35,734 nucleotides of DNA from DATGIQ01 sp035295665. Its GTDB lineage: Bacteria > Planctomycetota > Planctomycetia > Gemmatales > Gemmataceae. The stretch is from contig DATGIQ010000373.1 of the NCBI GenBank assembly GCA_035295665.1, positions 1 through 35,734 on the forward strand. Direction: 5' to 3'. The notes beneath the pieces were generated by a model. The model was not told the origin of the DNA and did no database searches. It saw only the letters and a program-made list of their open reading frames with translations. The number at the start of each line of letters is the position of its first letter. Position 1 is the stretch's first letter. Shown in pieces: positions 1 to 8,500 of this stretch. The position numbers and the translations under genes were made by a program.

Positions 1-400
1 GGCCATCATAGAGGGCGAACGCGAACATGCCGCGCATCTGGGCCAGGGTTTGCTCTCCATGGCGGACCCAGCATTGGAGGATCGTCTCGGTGTCGCCGGT
101 GGAGCGGAACGAGCATTCAGTCAGGCCCCGGCGGATGCGCTCGTGGTTATACACCTCGCCGTTATAAACGATCCAGGAGCCGGAGCCGGGATCTTGCATC
201 GGTTGGTGTCCCGATGGGCTCAGGTCGAGGATGGCGAGCCGGGTATGAGCAAGGGCCAGCCGATAGCCGCAAGGCAGCGCCAATTCTGCGCAACCTTCAT
301 CATCCGGCCCGCGGTGGCTCAATGCGGAGAGCATCCCCTGGAGACCGGGTCTCTGGTCAAGGTTACGATCGGCGGTCAAAATGCCGGCGATGCCGCACAT
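1..400 (-). CDS. asnB: Asparagine synthase (glutamine-hydrolysing), N-terminal part, cut by window edge
   Basis: The visible 133 residues begin MCGIAGIL, so Cys2 is the N-terminal nucleophile of a class II glutamine amidotransferase once Met1 is removed. The family motifs SHRGPDDEG, LAHTRLAILDLS, GHQPM and YNGEVYNH follow in the usual order and spacing. Family members release ammonia from glutamine and pass it to a C-terminal synthase domain that amidates a carboxylate. That domain lies beyond position 1. AsnB homologues in polysaccharide loci often amidate sugar uronic acids rather than aspartate, so the substrate here is open. The ATG at 398-400 is the only start that leaves Cys at position 2. 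It is the last gene seen in the direction of transcription, about 100 bases after the Wzy-like gene. Confidence 0.93.
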   Translation of the reverse strand, partial: MCGIAGILTADRNLDQRPGLQGMLSALSHRGPDDEGCAELALPCGYRLALAHTRLAILDLSPSGHQPMQDPGSGSWIVYNGEVYNHERIRRGLTECSFRSTGDTETILQCWVRHGEQTLAQMRGMFAFALYDG

Positions 401-502
401 TAAACTGGCTCACCACTTGCGGCGAGGGGGGATGTCGTAGTTAGAGGACTCTATTTTGTTTACCAAGCAACAGTCAGGACCATCGTGATCGCTGCCAAGA
501 TA

Positions 503-1870
503 CTACCGATCCGAAGTGTCAATGCACGCCATAAATTGCGGCGGAGTCTCCATTTCGCGTCGTTGGTTCGCCAGGAACCGATTGATGACTGCGCACAGGA
601 CGGCGTATCCAGCGAGACCACCAGCCATCTCAGCGAAATTACCTCCTACGGCGAGCAGGGACTGTCCGATCACAAACCAGAAGACGAAGCGATTCGCAGC
701 CCCGGTAGTAAGATAGATGCCGGCAGTGAGATCCAGAAGTCGGAGGACAATTCCGATCACAATGTATCCCACGAGCAAGGCCGTTTCGCCGAAGTTGACG
801 TATAACTCCATGACATGGCCGATGCCGACGCTCGTACCGGCTGCGAAACGCATTCCAGTAAAGCGACTCACCAGGTCGCCGCTGCCGGCCCATTTTGGTT
901 TATTTGGCCAGAATATCCGGGGAATCAGAGCAAGAAAAGCATCCGAGAGCGTTTCGCCGTTGGCGAAGCGTGCATTACCGTTCTGAAGGTTATGACTGGC
1001 GAGTCCGAGCAAGACATTTTGGTTGAGGCGCTCTTCAATGGCGTCGAGCTGAGATTTTTCGTGCGAATCGAACCAGCCCCAGTGCTCTTCCAGAGAGGAG
1101 TAAGTTACTTGGAATCGCTGTTGGAGCGTTTCTCCACCCGAGATTGCGCGACGGATCTCGATACGTGCCTTCATGTATGCGGGGAATAGCGAAAGGCCGA
1201 CCAATCCGGCACCAATCGCGACCAGCACCAAGGTGATACGGGGTTTAAAGAACACACCAATGAAGCCCCCGATGGAGATCAAGACGGATAGGCCGTGTCC
1301 CAAGAAGCCCTCGATCACGACCGTCGAAACAGGCATGATAAGGCTTGTCCCCGCCATCAACCACATTTGTCTCGATTGACCGGTTCGCCATGAATGCCAC
1401 CACCACAGGCACAAGCCGGCCGTTGCCATCGCCAGGCCGCCACTCAGAACGGCGGCCAGCGATGGGACAAAGTGCAAAATCCCGGCGAGAACGAAATTTA
1501 CAATGAGCCCCAGTACGAGGTACTGGATGGCCAGTTCCCGCGACGGCGGCAGATCGCTCGCCAGTCTTCGCCCACTTGGTAGCCAGGCAAACAGCAACGG
1601 GGCAAGCACTACATTGCCGATCAGGAGGCCGGCCATGCAGTAGCCCGTAAGCAGAAAGCCCGCAATAGTTTCCATTCGTTCGGGGCTCTTGTGCCAGGGT
1701 AGTAGCTGGATGAGGCCGCTCAGGAAGTGGATCGCCGCAAGGCTGAGCCAGTAAGTGATCCCCAGCCCGACGACCGGAGCACGACCGCGCCACGCCTGGG
1801 CCAGCAACACCAGAAACGCAGCGAGCCACAGGAGAATGACGAAATAATAGGTGGTGCCGATCTCTGCCAT
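503..1870 (-). CDS. Wzy-like O-antigen/oligosaccharide repeat unit polymerase, multipass membrane protein
   Basis: This 455-residue protein is dominated by hydrophobic helices: several in residues 1-240, a polar loop at about 240-320, then three or four more to the end. The loop carries the segment LIPRIFWPNKP, which resembles the conserved 'PR..WP.KP' stretch of oligosaccharide repeat-unit polymerases. Such proteins polymerise lipid-linked repeat units at the periplasmic face of the inner membrane. The family is poorly conserved in sequence, so the call rests on topology, the loop motif and the setting among glycosyltransferases. An O-antigen ligase is the main alternative. The ATG at 1868-1870 fits the start of the first helix. 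The GT4 gene upstream ends 36 bases before it. Confidence 0.75.
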   Translation of the reverse strand: MAEIGTTYYFVILLWLAAFLVLLAQAWRGRAPVVGLGITYWLSLAAIHFLSGLIQLLPWHKSPERMETIAGFLLTGYCMAGLLIGNVVLAPLLFAWLPSGRRLASDLPPSRELAIQYLVLGLIVNFVLAGILHFVPSLAAVLSGGLAMATAGLCLWWWHSWRTGQSRQMWLMAGTSLIMPVSTVVIEGFLGHGLSVLISIGGFIGVFFKPRITLVLVAIGAGLVGLSLFPAYMKARIEIRRAISGGETLQQRFQVTYSSLEEHWGWFDSHEKSQLDAIEERLNQNVLLGLASHNLQNGNARFANGETLSDAFLALIPRIFWPNKPKWAGSGDLVSRFTGMRFAAGTSVGIGHVMELYVNFGETALLVGYIVIGIVLRLLDLTAGIYLTTGAANRFVFWFVIGQSLLAVGGNFAEMAGGLAGYAVLCAVINRFLANQRREMETPPQFMACIDTSDR

Positions 1871-1906
1871 AAATGTTAGGAAGTTGGGGATTAACGTTCT
1901 AAACGG

Positions 1907-3145
1907 CTACTGACTTCGGTGTGGCGCCGGAGTGCCGGAGACTTCAAACCCGACACGATGGTGCAGTGATGATAACGCTTCCTTCATGCTCTGCTCAGCC
2001 AGTCGGGCGGTGTCCGACCAATCAAGAACCGTTGCGCGGGAATGGACGAACTGAATGGCGGCCGCTAATTCCTCCCGATGAGCGTCTAGCCAGAGCAAGC
2101 GCTCGAGCAATGCGTTGGGATTGCGAATGGGAATGACCCAACCGCTCTTTCCTTCCGCGATCAAATCCGGCCCGGCGCAGTTGGTCGTTGCAAGGAGAGG
2201 CAGCCCTGCCGCCAAGGCCTGGCAGAGTACGATGCCAAAACCATCTTCGATGGTGGCGAGCAGGAACACATCGCCCCACTCGTAGTCGCGGGCCAGCTTG
2301 TCCTGTGGCTGCTTGGGCACGAAATCCACATGCGGCTCGAGTTGTCGGTACAGGCTCTTCGCCTCCTTGGCGACGGGGCCAACGAAGCGGAAGCGAAAGC
2401 GCGACGCGGTCGCATCCCGGACTACTTCGGCAATATCAGCAACCCCCTTCCGGTACGAGAACGTGCCGACATTCAAGACCCGAAGCGGCGCGCCGGCCAG
2501 GACGCGCTGACGCCGTGCCTGGACCGCCTCCGGACGCGCCCGGAAAACCTGTTGGCTTACGCCCAAGGGAAGCAAGAAGAGTTTTCCGGGATCCATGCCT
2601 TGGGCCGTAAAGGAGTCGGCAGCAAATTGCGATAACACGTGAATGCTGTCGGCAAGGGTGTACTCGCGTTCCTCACGGGCTATTATCCAATCGGAAGGCT
2701 TTTCCAGCCGGCAGCCAGCCCGGCGTTCCTCTTCGAGAAGGAGTTGTTGCTGCACACGGATATGGGCAGAGCCCCGTTGCAGGATCTTGAACGTGCGCTG
2801 GCTGCCCAGGGCCTGGAAGACTTCCTCTGCTACGCCGCTCCAAGCGATGACCACATCCCATCTCTGCTGCCGCACCTGGCGGGCCGACCAGCGACCGAAA
2901 TGGATGTTGGTCAGTTGTTCTGTCTTCCCGTTCAGGCCGCCCGGAAAGAGCCGCCACAGGAGTCGCGAGCCGACGCCGTGTGCCAGGAAACTGCGGACGC
3001 GTTCTGGCGGAATCCCAAACCGCCTGGCAACCGAAGCCGGGTAATTGGTGAACAGCACGACATCGTGGTCCAGACGCAGCAGCTCTCGGGCCAGGTCGAA
3101 GGCATGGAAGCGCCCATGAACAACGATCGCGATTTTCAAACGCAT
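1907..3145 (-). CDS. Glycosyltransferase family 4 (GT-B fold)
   Basis: The 412-residue protein opens with MRLKIAIVVHGRFHAFDLAR, a typical GT4 N-terminal strand and loop. The C-terminal donor-binding half includes LRVLNVGTFSYRKGV and the nucleotide-sugar segment TIEDGFGIVLCQALAAG. In GT4 enzymes that segment normally reads E-x7-E; here the second acidic position appears to be Gln. The enzyme would add one sugar to a lipid-linked acceptor at the cytoplasmic face. Acceptor and donor cannot be read from sequence. A longer reading frame exists to 3376 but overlaps the upstream gene, so the ATG at 3143-3145 is preferred. It leaves only a 10-base overlap with the upstream coding sequence, which suggests translational coupling. 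Confidence 0.88.
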   Translation of the reverse strand: MRLKIAIVVHGRFHAFDLARELLRLDHDVVLFTNYPASVARRFGIPPERVRSFLAHGVGSRLLWRLFPGGLNGKTEQLTNIHFGRWSARQVRQQRWDVVIAWSGVAEEVFQALGSQRTFKILQRGSAHIRVQQQLLLEEERRAGCRLEKPSDWIIAREEREYTLADSIHVLSQFAADSFTAQGMDPGKLFLLPLGVSQQVFRARPEAVQARRQRVLAGAPLRVLNVGTFSYRKGVADIAEVVRDATASRFRFRFVGPVAKEAKSLYRQLEPHVDFVPKQPQDKLARDYEWGDVFLLATIEDGFGIVLCQALAAGLPLLATTNCAGPDLIAEGKSGWVIPIRNPNALLERLLWLDAHREELAAAIQFVHSRATVLDWSDTARLAEQSMKEALSSLHHRVGFEVSGTPAPHRSQ

Positions 3146-4161
3146 ACGAATTGTCCTGTCCCGTGCAGCATCGTTGCGAGACGGTCGCAGTAGGTATTCG
3201 CTCCGCTGACAATCCGGTGGTGGACGGCTTTCGCCAATCGAGAGCGTTGGCTGGAATCGGAAAGCAAATCCTGCAAACGGGCGATGAGATGGTCCGTATC
3301 GCGGAAATAGGCCACCGTCTCCAGATCTTCGCCAAACATCTCCCGATGTTCGGCAGTATCCTCCACGAGCATACATGCTCCCGTCGCTGCTGCCTCGTAG
3401 CTCCGCATCACGTGACCATCACGGTTTGCCCTGCGCACCAGACAGAGGGCGACCTTGGCAGCGAGGGTGGCTCGGCAGAGGGCAAGGGAATCCGCGTGGC
3501 CCCGAGCAGCGCTTCTTGTCTCTCGATACCGCTCCCACAAATCCCCGTAGAGGGCAACTCGGAACCCTAAGGAGATCAGTCTGCCGAGAATCGGCACGCG
3601 ATCGCGGTCCGCTCCGCCGGCGAACATGAGATCGGGTCGATCCTCATTCGTAGGCACCTCGACGGGATGAGCGAACCGGGGATCGAAGGCAAAAGGCAGA
3701 TACTCCACCCGCGGACACCGAGCAGCCCGAAGCGCATGCAGGGTCGCCCGGCGCGGTGAGAAGACGGCGTCGTAGGCCGGGAGGGCTTCAAAAAACCATC
3801 GCGAACGATGGTTCGGGTTCCACGGGTCGTCCGTGAGATAATTGATTACCGTTGCGCCGGCCTTTTTTGCATAAGCGATTGTTCCCTCCACAACGGGAGC
3901 CAAACCCGTTGTGAGAAGTACCGTCGGATGGAAATCGGCGATGACTTCACGAAGGATTCGATTATACGTTCTCAGAGCCGGCGGACGGTGGCCAAGGAGC
4001 CGCCAATGCAGGGCCCGCCAAAGCGAAGGGCCAGTGAAGGCACGTCGGGTTTCCACAATCTGGACCGGTACGCCCATGAGCTTGGCCGCGTGGAAAAAAC
4101 TGTCCCCAACGTTGGTGCCGCCCAAGTTTCCAGCCAGGAGCAGCCGAGTGTTCGGAATCAT
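3136..4161 (-). CDS. CgeB-like glycosyltransferase (group 1 C-terminal domain)
   Basis: The 341-residue protein starts MIPNTRLLLAGNLGGTNVG. It contains a DDPWNPNHRSRWFFE stretch and a C-terminal segment GHVMRSYEAAATGACMLVED followed by EHREMFG. This pattern is typical of CgeB/DUF3880-type transferases, in which a 'fR.fE..a.Ga.ll' motif replaces the classical GT4 E-x7-E region. The role is presumed to be sugar transfer in assembly of the repeat unit. The ATG at 4159-4161 overlaps the stop of the upstream GT2 as TGATG, which strongly supports this start over the longer frame to 4266. The donor sugar is unknown. Confidence 0.75.
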   Translation of the reverse strand: MIPNTRLLLAGNLGGTNVGDSFFHAAKLMGVPVQIVETRRAFTGPSLWRALHWRLLGHRPPALRTYNRILREVIADFHPTVLLTTGLAPVVEGTIAYAKKAGATVINYLTDDPWNPNHRSRWFFEALPAYDAVFSPRRATLHALRAARCPRVEYLPFAFDPRFAHPVEVPTNEDRPDLMFAGGADRDRVPILGRLISLGFRVALYGDLWERYRETRSAARGHADSLALCRATLAAKVALCLVRRANRDGHVMRSYEAAATGACMLVEDTAEHREMFGEDLETVAYFRDTDHLIARLQDLLSDSSQRSRLAKAVHHRIVSGANTYCDRLATMLHGTGQFVCV

Positions 4162-5234
4162 CAGCGGATCGACTTGGCAATTTTGTACAGCCAGCCGCGC
4201 GCCGCTTCGAAGGCGGGGCGCGGAACGGTCAGTCCGAGAACGGTCGTGAGGGTGTAGACCGTCCACACCCGAAGCCGGCGATAGAGTCCCAGTTCAACGC
4301 CGGCGGCTGTTTTGCTCGGCTTCATTCCCAGGGCGACGCCGGCCGCGTACTGCCACGACTGCACGCGCCGGTACTCGAATAGCCAGTACGGATACGTGAT
4401 GCCGAGCAGCTGCAGCAGAATCACTTCATTGAGTTTGCGTCGATGGGTGGGAAGCGTGTGGGGACCGATGGCATCGGCGACCAGTCGGCCGAGGTGGCGG
4501 AGCGGGATTTCCCGTTCGACGACCGGGCACGGCCAAATCCTTGGCCTGCGGGCGTAACTGTCCGCGCACTCGCCGGGGATAACAATATCCTTACGAACCA
4601 GGACATCGTCCCGCTCCAGCAATCGTTTTCCGGATGTAATCATCCGACAGGCGATGAAGGTTTGGTACATTTCGCTGCCGTCCCAGTTGTCCGTAGCCAG
4701 CACCTGGGCCGGCTCGCGCTCCAGCACGAGGCCGCTGACAAAGCTGAAACTGCGGAAGTGCATGGCGGCAACCCGTGAATCCGAGCCACACAGGGTCGTT
4801 TGCCGAATGCGAAACGCTCGCTCCCCAGTCCGGTCATCACAAAAATCGCTAATGACGACGCCAACTGGCTTATGTTTCTGCATATCGATCCACAATCGCT
4901 CCAGGGCATTCGGCCCGTTGAGCGCGTCGTCGTTGCCCATGAGAATACAGTACTGACCGCGGGCCAGCGCGATCGCGCTCCGCGTATTCGCATCGTAACG
5001 GAGCGTCACCGGCGACCTCCAGTAAATGAACGCCAACCCTGAGGCCTTGAGGGCATCCACGACCTCTTGTTCGCGTCCATCGGTCGACTGCCCATCCGAG
5101 ATGCACAGTTCGATATCCCGAAATCGTTGATTCGCAAATGAATCGATGGCCGCAAGCAGGAATGACGTACGGTTGTACTGGGGGATGCAGATCGAAAACT
5201 TTGGAGACCCGCTCCTTCCGGATTCGAGATGCAT
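4161..5234 (-). CDS. Glycosyltransferase family 2 (GT-A fold)
   Basis: The N-terminal domain carries KFSICIPQYNRTSFLLAAI and the nucleotide-binding ISDGQSTDG. The metal-binding DXD-like motif is MGNDDALNGP, with NDD at residues 101-103 counted from the chosen start. The family uses nucleotide-diphospho sugars to make inverting glycosidic bonds. The C-terminal 150 residues have no recognisable domain. Start choice is uncertain: in-frame starts exist at 5393 (TTG), 5342, 5273 and 5234. The ATG at 5234 places the first GT2 strand about 12 residues in, as is usual, but a start at 5273 or 5342 cannot be excluded. None has a clear Shine-Dalgarno sequence. Confidence 0.85.
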   Translation of the reverse strand: MHLESGRSGSPKFSICIPQYNRTSFLLAAIDSFANQRFRDIELCISDGQSTDGREQEVVDALKASGLAFIYWRSPVTLRYDANTRSAIALARGQYCILMGNDDALNGPNALERLWIDMQKHKPVGVVISDFCDDRTGERAFRIRQTTLCGSDSRVAAMHFRSFSFVSGLVLEREPAQVLATDNWDGSEMYQTFIACRMITSGKRLLERDDVLVRKDIVIPGECADSYARRPRIWPCPVVEREIPLRHLGRLVADAIGPHTLPTHRRKLNEVILLQLLGITYPYWLFEYRRVQSWQYAAGVALGMKPSKTAAGVELGLYRRLRVWTVYTLTTVLGLTVPRPAFEAARGWLYKIAKSIR

Positions 5235-5437
5235 TGGCGAATCTTCATCGTTTGGTGCGGCGTTCTTGGGCATTCCGGGGGTGGCCAGGCCAGAGCCGCG
5301 GGAATACCGGCCGGGACGCCCGCTTTGTGCGGTCTGGATCATCGGTGCCGGCCTTTCGTCCGGAGGGCACAAAAGTTCCAGCCACACGCGCAACCTTTCT
5401 TCGTGCCGTTGATGGCGGTTATGTCCATGTGGATGGT

Positions 5438-6439
5438 TCAGGCGGGACTCGATTCATTGCCATAGAAAAACTTTGGGACGGGCCGGTACCACCGATTTCT
5501 TCCCGTCAAACACCAGAGCAGGATCCCAGCGAGCAAATCCTTGGATCCGAGGGTACGACCCACACGGACGCACTTCGCAATTTGCAATCGTCCCAAGCAC
5601 CGTAAGAAATAGTGCGTATCCAAGATGTTGTGGTACAGCAGGCGATAGGCGGCAGCCGTTCGGCGGATCGAGTCGGGTAACCTGGGGACCAGAGACGAGC
5701 GGATGCGGCGGACCTCCTCAATGAATAGCGGGGCGGAAGAAGAGGCCCGGCTCAACTGGCCCGCATGGGAACGCATCCGGACCAGTCGCTCATGAACGAC
5801 TCCCATGGGCCACCGCCCACAGAGGCGACTCCACATCTCGTAGTCGCCGGCCACGCGGAATGTCTCGTCAAACCCACACACCTCCTGCACGCAGCACCGC
5901 CTCACCATGACCGTGGACAGATTCCCTGGAATACAGCCAAAGTAAAACAAGAGCTGGGTCGCCAGGGAACAGGAAAGCCACTCGGGCATATCTTCCACGG
6001 CGCAGCGAGTCAGCACCTCTTCGTTTTCATCGATGATGATGGTCTTACAAAAGGACATCCCCACATCGGGGTACCGATGGAACAGACGGACCTCGGATTC
6101 GAGGCACTCCGGCACTAACTGATCATCCTGGCAAAGGAAGCGAACCAACGGAGCCTGAACCGACCGGAGAAGCTCATTCAGATTGGGAAAGAGTCCAAGA
6201 TTGCTCGATCGCTGGAAATAACGAACTCGCGCATCCTTAAATTGCCGGATAATCTGTGGCGATTGATCGGTAGAGGCATCGTCCCCAATCAGAAGTTCAA
6301 AATCGCCTCGTTGCTGCTCCAGTATGGAGCGGATCGCACGGCCAACAAATCGTTGCCCATTAAAAACCGGCAGCAGTATGGCCACAGATGGTGTTGCCAA
6401 AGCGACCTCGGACGCAGGGGGCGAAACGGGAAGCGTCAT
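5438..6439 (-). CDS. Glycosyltransferase family 2
   Basis: The 333-residue protein has the canonical GT2 opening SVAILLPVFNGQRFVGRAI at residues 18-36, GDDASTDQS at 52-60 and a metal site FLCQDDQLVP with QDD at 104-106. A central CGFDETFRVAGDYEMWSRL segment matches the acceptor-side 'G.fde.....D..lw.r' motif of this family. It would add a sugar to the growing lipid-linked oligosaccharide in the cytoplasm. The gene lies 21 bases after the methyltransferase stop and about 200 bases before the next GT2. The C-terminal quarter is basic and may lie against the membrane. Confidence 0.9.
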   Translation of the reverse strand: MTLPVSPPASEVALATPSVAILLPVFNGQRFVGRAIRSILEQQRGDFELLIGDDASTDQSPQIIRQFKDARVRYFQRSSNLGLFPNLNELLRSVQAPLVRFLCQDDQLVPECLESEVRLFHRYPDVGMSFCKTIIIDENEEVLTRCAVEDMPEWLSCSLATQLLFYFGCIPGNLSTVMVRRCCVQEVCGFDETFRVAGDYEMWSRLCGRWPMGVVHERLVRMRSHAGQLSRASSSAPLFIEEVRRIRSSLVPRLPDSIRRTAAAYRLLYHNILDTHYFLRCLGRLQIAKCVRVGRTLGSKDLLAGILLWCLTGRNRWYRPVPKFFYGNESSPA

Positions 6440-6460
6440 CCCGTGGAAGGACTCTACGCG

Positions 6461-7168
6461 TTAACTCCCGAAGCTCTCCAATTGGGAAACTTTTTCTGCA
6501 ACAAGCAGGGTCTGCGTCGCAAACAGGTTCGGCCACAAATTTCCCGTGCACCGGTCGATGCGCTTAGACCATGTGGGCGCCCACCGGCGCAAGGGCCATA
6601 GTGGAAACGCAGGATCACCGGCCACGCGGGAGCGGATCTGAAGAGGAGCCAGAATGGACCCCGGCGCAGTCAGGTAGCTCCAGAAATGGAGGTGCGTGCT
6701 ATCCATAGGTCCCGAATCGTCCCGCCTCCAGTCCCCGCGGAGTAGCCGGAGCCGTATTCGCCAATGGGCCATGTTCGGAACGGCGATGAGTACCAATCCG
6801 CCCGTCCGCAGATACCGGCACAGCTTTTTCAGCGCAACCTCTGGACGAACGAGGTGCTCGAGCACGTGCGAAAAAATCATGCAATCGAAGAACCCGTCAG
6901 AAAAGTCAAAATCACCGTCCTCCACATCGGCTACCTGGATCGCTTCGCAAAACGGCTTCGCCAGGTCCGCCTCCCCAGGCGAAAGCGTGATTCCCCACAC
7001 ACGGCAGCCGCGCTCGTGTAATAGGCGAGCATTGGCACCTGCTCCGCAGCCGACATCGAGCACTTTTCCGGCATCCAACGGCAGATGCGCGAGAAGCGCC
7101 GGATTTCCCTCGTTGCTATAAACTCGGTGCTTTAGCGCGGACAAAGGCTGAGATGCAACGGTAATCAT
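6461..7168 (-). CDS. Class I SAM-dependent methyltransferase
   Basis: The 235-residue protein has the SAM-binding motif KVLDVGCGAGANARLL at about residues 35-50. An acidic residue at the end of strand 2, FSHVLEHL and LRTGGLVLIAVPN follow, the standard order in Methyltransf_11/23 enzymes. Methylation of a sugar hydroxyl or a terminal cap is likely given the neighbours. The ATG at 7166-7168 overlaps the stop of the upstream GT4 as ATGA, which fixes the start; the longer frame to 7225 is not needed. It is one of four methyltransferases between 6.4 and 12.9 kb. Confidence 0.88.
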   Translation of the reverse strand: MITVASQPLSALKHRVYSNEGNPALLAHLPLDAGKVLDVGCGAGANARLLHERGCRVWGITLSPGEADLAKPFCEAIQVADVEDGDFDFSDGFFDCMIFSHVLEHLVRPEVALKKLCRYLRTGGLVLIAVPNMAHWRIRLRLLRGDWRRDDSGPMDSTHLHFWSYLTAPGSILAPLQIRSRVAGDPAFPLWPLRRWAPTWSKRIDRCTGNLWPNLFATQTLLVAEKVSQLESFGS

Positions 7169-8322
7169 CGCTGTCGATCTTTCAGCCGTTCCCAAACTGA
7201 ATGAAATTGCGTCTCGTAGTTCCATTCCTTAACGATGCGTTGACGGCCTGCTTCCCCCATGGCGCGCATCTGGTCCGGATGATCCAGGAACCACTGTAGG
7301 GCGGCGGCAATGCTTGCCGGTTCGGTCGCATCGCACGCAAGGGCGTAACCGGGCTCGACACATAAGGCTTCCCATTGGGGAACATCAGGAACCAAAAGGG
7401 ATAATCCACGGGCGAGGTAATCAAAAACCTTGTTGGAAGCACCGATGAGATTGACCAGATTAAAGTTGTCCGTTTCTTTGGGGAACAGTGCTAGACCGAC
7501 GTCCTGCGTCGCGAGCACGTCCCAAAGCTTGTAGCGCGGCAGGGCGGTTCGAATTACTAGAAAACGTTCGATTCCCAGACGTCGGGCTTCTTTCTGAAGA
7601 AATTGTGCGTAGGCCGCGTTGCCGGAAGTTTCATAACCGACAATGGTCAAATGGACGCTGCCCCGAAAGCGTGCCACGGCCTCCAGCACAGTGGAAGGGA
7701 GCAGCGCTGGGCTAAGGTTGCCGTGATAGTAGAGTTTTAACGGAGGTACCTGGCTCGGTTCCTTGGCGGGCGGGACTTCGCTGAGCCTGGGGCAGTTCCA
7801 GACGCATACCACGTGCGAACGCTTAGCTCCGGTCGCCTGAGAGAACTGTACGGCACGATTCTCATTGGGCAGAACACAGAGTTCTGTTCGGGATGCCAAA
7901 CGCCGGCGCGTGCCCAAACAAAGCTCTTGAAACCAGCCCTTTCCACTATGCAGTGGTGCATCGTGCTCATGGTAGATGATGCGCTGAGCCGGCAAAAGGG
8001 TCAACAACCAAGCGATTGGGCAGGCCAACAAATCGGAGGCATATATCCAATGTGGTTGCCACCAGATGATCCACAGGAAGACCCAAACGCTGAACCATAG
8101 ATAATGGACTTTCTGAATCCAGCCACCGGAACACGTGCAAATGTGTTTAACACGGATTCGCTCATGGGGAGGAAACCGCAGCGAATCGGCTCCGGCCACC
8201 TGAGTTCCCAGGAAAAGTACTTGCCAGCCCGCATTGGCCAGGATGTGCGAGCTGTGTTCCAGCGGTGGATAGCCCCCCGGGTTGGTATATTGCACGTAAA
8301 GGATGCGCCTGGAATTGAACAT
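7165..8322 (-). CDS. Glycosyltransferase family 4-like
   Basis: From the chosen ATG (8320-8322) the protein has 385 residues and opens MFNSRRILYVQYTNPGGYPP, an N-terminal GT-B strand and glycine-rich loop. The C-terminal half has LKLYYHGNLSPALLPSTVLEA and a donor-site segment ASNKVFDYLARGLSLLVPD, which matches the 'NK.fEYma.G.Pv' form of GT4 enzymes with Asp in the usual Glu place. Hydrophobic stretches (WVFLWIIWWQ and following) suggest membrane association. An in-frame ATG at 8442 would add 40 residues of low-complexity sequence and is less likely, although it would shorten the 178-base gap to the upstream gene. Confidence 0.83.
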   Translation of the reverse strand: MFNSRRILYVQYTNPGGYPPLEHSSHILANAGWQVLFLGTQVAGADSLRFPPHERIRVKHICTCSGGWIQKVHYLWFSVWVFLWIIWWQPHWIYASDLLACPIAWLLTLLPAQRIIYHEHDAPLHSGKGWFQELCLGTRRRLASRTELCVLPNENRAVQFSQATGAKRSHVVCVWNCPRLSEVPPAKEPSQVPPLKLYYHGNLSPALLPSTVLEAVARFRGSVHLTIVGYETSGNAAYAQFLQKEARRLGIERFLVIRTALPRYKLWDVLATQDVGLALFPKETDNFNLVNLIGASNKVFDYLARGLSLLVPDVPQWEALCVEPGYALACDATEPASIAAALQWFLDHPDQMRAMGEAGRQRIVKEWNYETQFHSVWERLKDRQR

Positions 8323-8500
8323 GGGCAGGCAACCATTGCTCTTCGATTGGCTGACGCTTTCGTCGACCAAGGCCGTGACTGACCTATTCGGATTGTTTCG
8401 ACAAGCCGGCCAGATCATTTGTGGAACCGATGTTCCAAACATTATTGCCAGGGCCCATCAGGTTCCGGTGTCCCCTATAGCCTTCTGAACCAACACAGGG

